The position numbers and the translations under genes are program-made. A DNA stretch of 64,000 bases from contig NZ_JYON01000004.1 of NCBI RefSeq assembly GCF_000952155.1, positions 62,001 to 126,000 of the forward strand, in the 5' to 3' direction. This DNA comes from Aliterella atlantica CENA595. GTDB lineage: Bacteria > Cyanobacteriota > Cyanobacteriia > Cyanobacteriales > Chroococcidiopsidaceae. The notes beneath the pieces were generated by a model. It had not been told where the DNA came from, ran no database searches, and saw only the letters and a program-made list of their open reading frames with translations. Below, piece by piece: positions 60,182 through 64,000 of the stretch (its first letter is position 1; each line of letters starts with the position of its first letter).

Positions 60182-61030
60182 ATGACAATATCCATCGCCC
60201 ATTTAGGTCCATCTGGCACATATTCAGAACAAGCTGCTGTTGCCTACGCCAATATCTTGCACCAACAGACTAAACAAGAACCTATTCTATGCCCTTATCC
60301 TAGTATTGCTAAAACCCTAAAAGCGATCGCTACCCATCAAGTCGATTTAGCTGTAGTTCCAGTCGAAAACTCTATTGAAGGTAGCGTTGCCGTTACTTTA
60401 GATATGCTCTGGCAGCTAGATATTTTACGCATTAACCTCGCTCTGGTCTTACCGATCGCTCATACTTTGTTATCTCATGCCGACTCTTTAGCCAACATCG
60501 AAACTGTGTATTCTCATCCCCAAGCTTTAGCACAGTGTCAGGGATGGTTAGAGCAGTTTTTGCCCAGGGTAGAGTTAATTCCTACTAATTCCACAACTGA
60601 AGCACTACAAAAGCTCGGTGAAGGCTCAAACGCGGGTGCTGTAGCATCGCCGCGAGCAGCCCAGCTTTACAATATCCCGATATTAGCTAGCTCGATCAAC
60701 GATTATGCCGAAAACTGTACGCGGTTTTGGGTGCTAGCTTTATCAGAGTCTACAATAGGCAGTCATACTAGCCTTGCTTTTAGTACCAGAGCAAATATTC
60801 CTGGTGCATTGGTACAACCCTTGCAAGTTTTTGCCAAACGAGGTATTAACCTCAGTAGAATTGAGTCTCGCCCCAGCAAGCGATCGCTCGGCGATTATTT
60901 ATTTTTTATAGATCTTGAAGGCAATACTACCTCTCCATCAGTCCAAGCTGCGATCGCCGAGCTTGCCATGCACACAGAAATCCTGAAAATCTTCGGTAGC
61001 TACAATGTCTTATCGCTAACCAAAAACTAG
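60182..61030 (+). CDS. pheA: Prephenate dehydratase
   Basis: 282 residues, the stand-alone type. The catalytic part has IAHLGPSGTYSEQAAVAYA, then VDLAVVPVENSIEGSVAVTLDML and the essential T-R-F of NCTRFWVLALSE. The C-terminal ACT domain (about 195-275) reads SLAFSTRANIPGALVQPLQVFAKRGINLSRIESRPSK, which is the phenylalanine sensor, so feedback control is likely. It makes phenylpyruvate from prephenate. A chorismate mutase is not fused. A 10-base repeat follows the gene. Confidence 0.97.
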   Translation: MTISIAHLGPSGTYSEQAAVAYANILHQQTKQEPILCPYPSIAKTLKAIATHQVDLAVVPVENSIEGSVAVTLDMLWQLDILRINLALVLPIAHTLLSHADSLANIETVYSHPQALAQCQGWLEQFLPRVELIPTNSTTEALQKLGEGSNAGAVASPRAAQLYNIPILASSINDYAENCTRFWVLALSESTIGSHTSLAFSTRANIPGALVQPLQVFAKRGINLSRIESRPSKRSLGDYLFFIDLEGNTTSPSVQAAIAELAMHTEILKIFGSYNVLSLTKN

Positions 61031-61076
61031 CAACTAAATAACTAAACCCGCAACACCGCATAAATTTCCATATTGC

Positions 61077-61106
61077 ATCTGCGTTTATCTGCATTTATCT
61101 GCGTTC
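61077..61106. repeat. Tandem 10-base repeat ATCTGCGTTT, 3 copies
   Basis: ATCTGCGTTT, ATCTGCATTT and ATCTGCGTTC in tandem between pheA and the LON-domain gene. Confidence 0.8.
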
Positions 61107-61174
61107 CTTTCCTTACAGACAGGCAACAACAGAGACAAGCAAAGACATTGAAGGTTTCCCTACCAGCAATTAAT

Positions 61175-61816
61175 TTAGTTAAAAGTGTCTTTCAACACCG
61201 TACGGGCTGCTAAATGGTTGCGGGTAGAAGTAAGAATTTCTATTTCCCTCTCTAACCGACTTGCTGTATCTTGCATTTCTAACAGCATTTGCTGTTCTAT
61301 TGCCACACCATAAAGGTTGCTTGCTACCCAATAGGATAGTTCTGTAGGCAAATTAGGAATATTTTCCGGTAATTCTATGCGTTGATCGGTAAGTTTTGCT
61401 GACAGACGCACTACATCTTGCAGGAGTTGTTCTACTTCAGTCGCTAGCGGTCTTAAATCCTGTTGGGGGGGACGATCTTCAATCCATTCTACCAAGCCTA
61501 CTTTATAAGGCTTCTCGCGTACGTACTCCAAAACGCGGAACCGCTGCTGACCTAAAGTTAACATTTTCATGCGATCGTCTGGCAGCCGCTCGTATTGCAC
61601 GATTTCCGCACAGCAACCTATATTAGAAACTTCTTTGCGTACGGGATCGAACAGCAATACTCCAAAACGGCGATCGCTTTCTAAGATCGTGTTCATCATG
61701 ATCCGGTAGCGAAACTCAAAGATATGTAAAGGTAAAGGTCTACCAGGAAATAGCACTACCTCCGGTAAAGGAAATAATGGAAGTTCTCGCACCGCAATTT
61801 GGGAAGAGGATGTCAT
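61175..61816 (-). CDS. LON peptidase N-terminal-domain protein
   Basis: 213 residues matching the substrate-binding N-terminal part of Lon: VRELPLFPLPEVVLFPGRPLPLHIFEFRYRIMMN, then FGVLLFD and GCCAEIVQYERLPDDRMKMLTLGQQRFRVLEY. No ATPase or peptidase part follows, so it is a stand-alone protein that may hold unfolded substrates. It lies downstream of rpsJ on the same strand, with a hairpin between. Such an order near pheA is common in cyanobacteria. Confidence 0.92.
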   Translation of the reverse strand: MTSSSQIAVRELPLFPLPEVVLFPGRPLPLHIFEFRYRIMMNTILESDRRFGVLLFDPVRKEVSNIGCCAEIVQYERLPDDRMKMLTLGQQRFRVLEYVREKPYKVGLVEWIEDRPPQQDLRPLATEVEQLLQDVVRLSAKLTDQRIELPENIPNLPTELSYWVASNLYGVAIEQQMLLEMQDTASRLEREIEILTSTRNHLAARTVLKDTFN

Positions 61817-61884
61817 CGGCGAAGGGTTGAAACGGTAACTACGTGTCTTAACTGTAGCGAATTTCTGATATTTATACTGCTAAT

Positions 61885-61921
61885 AAATTTGCCTTTTAGA
61901 GCTTTTCTAAAAGGCAAATTT
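61885..61921 (-). terminator. Hairpin terminator after rpsJ
   Basis: A perfect 15-base-pair stem, AAATTTGCCTTTTAG with its complement, around a seven-base loop, starting five bases after the rpsJ stop on the minus strand. Confidence 0.8.
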
Positions 61922-61926
61922 AGTTT

Positions 61927-62244
61927 TTATAGCTTGACTTCGATATCTACACCTGAAGGCAAGTCGAGTTTCATTAAAGCATCAATTGTTTTAGCAGAAG
62001 GTTGATAAATGTCGATAATCCGGCGGTGGGTACGAGTTTCAAAGTGTTCCCGCGCATCTTTATCAACGTGGGGCGATCTCAATAAACAATAGATCCGGCG
62101 TTTTGTCGGTAGAGGAATTGGTCCTACTGCTGAAGCGTTAGTCCGATTTGCCGTATCGACAATTTTTTCGCAAGATGTATCGAGCAAACGGCGGTCAAAA
62201 GCTTGTAAGCGAATGCGAATTTTTTGCTGCTGAAGAGTTGCCAT
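61927..62244 (-). CDS. rpsJ: 30S ribosomal protein S10
   Basis: 105 residues. Typical S10 sequence: [76 protein letters not shown] broken over the chain. It sits in the 30S head and takes part in NusB-S10 antitermination. It lies behind tuf, as in other cyanobacteria, but a hairpin at 62284-62328 separates them. A strong hairpin follows it. Confidence 0.98.
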   Translation of the reverse strand: MATLQQQKIRIRLQAFDRRLLDTSCEKIVDTANRTNASAVGPIPLPTKRRIYCLLRSPHVDKDAREHFETRTHRRIIDIYQPSAKTIDALMKLDLPSGVDIEVKL

Positions 62245-62283
62245 TTTTTAGTTTTCTAGGTTCAAGTTTATATAAATCAGGCG

Positions 62284-62328
62284 AAAAAGCAGAAAAGCAT
62301 TGTACCTTGTTGGTACTACTTTTCTGCT
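62284..62328 (-). terminator. Hairpin terminator between tuf and rpsJ
   Basis: AGCAGAAAAG pairs with CTTTTCTGCT, with inner GTACC and GGTAC pairs, and the minus strand continues with a T-run (CTTTTTCGC). It lies 22 bases after the tuf stop. Confidence 0.75.
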
Positions 62329-62350
62329 CTAGTTAGTTAGTAGTTTTAAA

Positions 62351-63580
62351 CTACTTGACAATTTTGGAGACGACACCCGCACCAATAGTACGACCGCCTT
62401 CACGAATTGCAAAACGCATTCCTTGCTCGATCGCAATTGGGTTGATGAGTTCTACAGTCATTTTGATGCGATCGCCTGGCATTACCATCTCGGCTGTGCT
62501 GCCATCGTCAGATGTGAAGGATTTGATTGTACCTGTTACATCGGTTGTTCGCACGTAGAACTGAGGACGGTATCCTGGGAAAAATGGAGTCTTGCGACCG
62601 CCTTCTTTCTCTTTGAGTACGTACACTTCACCTTCAAATTGAGTGTGAGGTGTAATCGAGCCTGGTTTAGCAATTACCATCCCGCGCTCGATGTCTTCTT
62701 TTTCAATACCGCGTAGAAGTACGCCAGCATTGTCTCCAGCCATACCTTCGTCAAGGCTCTTTTTGAACATCTCAATCCCTGTAACAGTGGTGTTACGAGT
62801 ATTTCTGATGCCAACAAGCTCAACAGAATCGCCGACTTTGACCTTACCACGCTCGATTCTGCCTGTAGCTACTGTACCGCGACCTTTGATTGAGAATACG
62901 TCTTCTACAGCCATCAAGAAAGGCTTATCTACATCTCGCTCTGGGGTAGGAATGTATGAGTCTACAGCATCCATGAGTTCGTAGATTTTGTCTACCCACT
63001 CATTTTCGCCTTTTGGAGTTTTAGGATTAGCTGTCATTGCTTCTAATGCTAGCAATCCCGAACCTTTGACAATGGGGATATCATCGCCAGGAAAATCGTA
63101 GCTGCTGAGAAGTTCTCTTACTTCTAGCTCTACAAGTTCCATTAATTCCTCATCGTCTACCATGTCTTGCTTGTTCAAGAATACGACTAGGTTAGGAACA
63201 CCTACCTGCTTGGCTAGCAAGATGTGTTCGCGGGTTTGGGGCATCGGACCATCAGCAGCGGATACAACTAAGATCCCGCCGTCCATTTGCGCCGCACCTG
63301 TGATCATGTTTTTTACATAGTCAGCGTGTCCTGGGCAATCTACGTGAGCGTAGTGACGAGTTTCGGTTTCATACTCAACGTGAGCGGTGTTAATGGTGAT
63401 ACCGCGAGCCTTTTCTTCGGGAGCAGCATCAATATCAGCATACTTACGAGCTTGAGCTTGACCTAAAGCCGCCAATGTCATTGTAATTGCTGCGGTCAGC
63501 GTGGTCTTACCGTGATCTACGTGACCGATTGTACCGATGTTGACGTGGGGTTTATTCCTTTCAAATTTTGCGCGTGCCAT
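62351..63580 (-). CDS. tuf: Elongation factor Tu
   Basis: 409 residues. G1 is [15 protein letters not shown]2 is [15 protein letters not shown]3 is DCPGHADY and G4 is [16 protein letters not shown], where many bacteria have NKCDM. Domains 2 and 3 follow, with the [18 protein letters not shown] segment. It carries aminoacyl-tRNA to the ribosome. The gene follows fusA on the minus strand, the usual str-operon order. The length and G4 Gln are usual for cyanobacteria. Confidence 0.98.
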   Translation of the reverse strand: MARAKFERNKPHVNIGTIGHVDHGKTTLTAAITMTLAALGQAQARKYADIDAAPEEKARGITINTAHVEYETETRHYAHVDCPGHADYVKNMITGAAQMDGGILVVSAADGPMPQTREHILLAKQVGVPNLVVFLNKQDMVDDEELMELVELEVRELLSSYDFPGDDIPIVKGSGLLALEAMTANPKTPKGENEWVDKIYELMDAVDSYIPTPERDVDKPFLMAVEDVFSIKGRGTVATGRIERGKVKVGDSVELVGIRNTRNTTVTGIEMFKKSLDEGMAGDNAGVLLRGIEKEDIERGMVIAKPGSITPHTQFEGEVYVLKEKEGGRKTPFFPGYRPQFYVRTTDVTGTIKSFTSDDGSTAEMVMPGDRIKMTVELINPIAIEQGMRFAIREGGRTIGAGVVSKIVK

Positions 63581-63705
63581 TGAATTACTTTTAAGTGTTG
63601 AGTGTTGAATTTACTGTTAACAAGAGCCGAGGAATGAACTGAGTTTTGAGTTTTAACGATTTTATTCTAATTTAAAACTCACTGGCTTAAAACTCACTGG
63701 CTTTT

Positions 63706-64000
63706 TTAACCGTTCCCTTTGCTCTTAGCAATAATTGCTTCAGCTACGTTGCGAGGTACTTCTTCGTAATGGCTAAATTCCATTGTAAAGATACCCCGAC
63801 CTTGGGTTTTCGAGCGGATATCGGTAGCATAACCAAACATATCTACCAAGGGAACTTTGGCAGTTACTTTAGCTAGACTTTGTTCCGATCCCATGCCCTC
63901 AATTTGACCGCGACGAGAGTTGAGATCGCCCATCACATCCCCCAGGAAGTTTTCAGGAACTTCTACTTCAACTTTCATCATTGGTTCTAGCAATATAGGA
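63706..64000 (-). CDS. fusA: Elongation factor G, C-terminal part, cut by window end
   Basis: The visible 98 codons are the C-terminal domain V region. [36 protein letters not shown] and the end [34 protein letters not shown] are strongly EF-G-like. EF-G drives translocation on the ribosome. The gene begins outside the window to the right. tuf follows 125 bases downstream, as expected. Confidence 0.96.
   Translation of the reverse strand, partial: PILLEPMMKVEVEVPENFLGDVMGDLNSRRGQIEGMGSEQSLAKVTAKVPLVDMFGYATDIRSKTQGRGIFTMEFSHYEEVPRNVAEAIIAKSKGNG

Overview
The window is chromosomal DNA from a cyanobacterium. The diagnostic genes are ndhK (NDH-1 quinone oxidoreductase), dapL, a PSII-acclimation type radical SAM gene, DUF1997, DUF4079 and DUF1830 genes, an RNase E with the cyanobacterial arginine-rich C-terminal tail, and the fusA-tuf-rpsJ order. 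The palindrome GCGATCGC (HIP1) occurs throughout. Short heptamer repeats and a moderate G+C content suit a Chroococcidiopsis/Gloeocapsa-like or filamentous lineage, but the species cannot be fixed from the sequence alone. Coding density is high, genes lie on both strands in short operons, and I see no transposase, integrase, CRISPR array, rRNA or tRNA.

Layout. 1-2 kb: the tail of a cut gene, a UPF0175/DUF3368 toxin-antitoxin pair and an unknown protein. 2-9.6 kb: xylulokinase, an anchored class A beta-lactamase-like serine hydrolase, the tRNA methyltransferase trmJ, a 48-residue DUF2256 gene with a GTG start, isoaspartyl peptidase, glmU and an HD-GYP response regulator. 10-16.4 kb: mnmD-like methyltransferase, sulfurtransferase, a LabA-like NYN protein, leuA, a SAM methyltransferase, an orphan ParD-like antitoxin, a GNAT enzyme and a coiled-coil protein. 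16.5-23.7 kb: a RecQ-type helicase, pheS, the surE-ribF-moxR operon, an unusual coiled-coil/acyl-carrier-like protein sitting between two copies of the moxR 3' end, and a diheme cytochrome. 24-36.3 kb: secA, an amino-acid permease fused to a PAS domain, a Nif11 protein, dxr, Uma2, a TPR protein, dgt, an ABC ATPase operon and a six-repeat protein.

36.4-50.2 kb: a GNAT enzyme; a two-gene ParA module whose ATPase carries an N-terminal nuclease-like domain; an AraC regulator; an isolated ndhK; a second Uma2; MAPEG, DUF4079 and DUF1830 proteins; an operon-like run of radical SAM, DICT sensor and pentapeptide-repeat genes; a CPBP protease, clpS and dapL. 50.9-64 kb: a STAS protein, a B12-binding radical SAM protein, rne and rnhB, DUF1997, a GH10-like hydrolase, pheA, a LON-domain protein, rpsJ, tuf and the 3' end of fusA.

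Most of the window is housekeeping: amino-acid synthesis (leuA, dapL, pheA), translation (pheS, tuf, fusA, rpsJ), RNA decay (rne, rnhB), protein export (secA), isoprenoids (dxr), cell-wall precursors (glmU) and flavins (ribF). The best candidates for something undescribed are the nuclease-like/ParA plus ParB-like/SAP pair at 37.0-39.1 kb and the moxR-tail-flanked acyl-carrier-like gene at 21.7-23.1 kb. Several families of small dispersed repeats also recur, some reaching into coding sequence.
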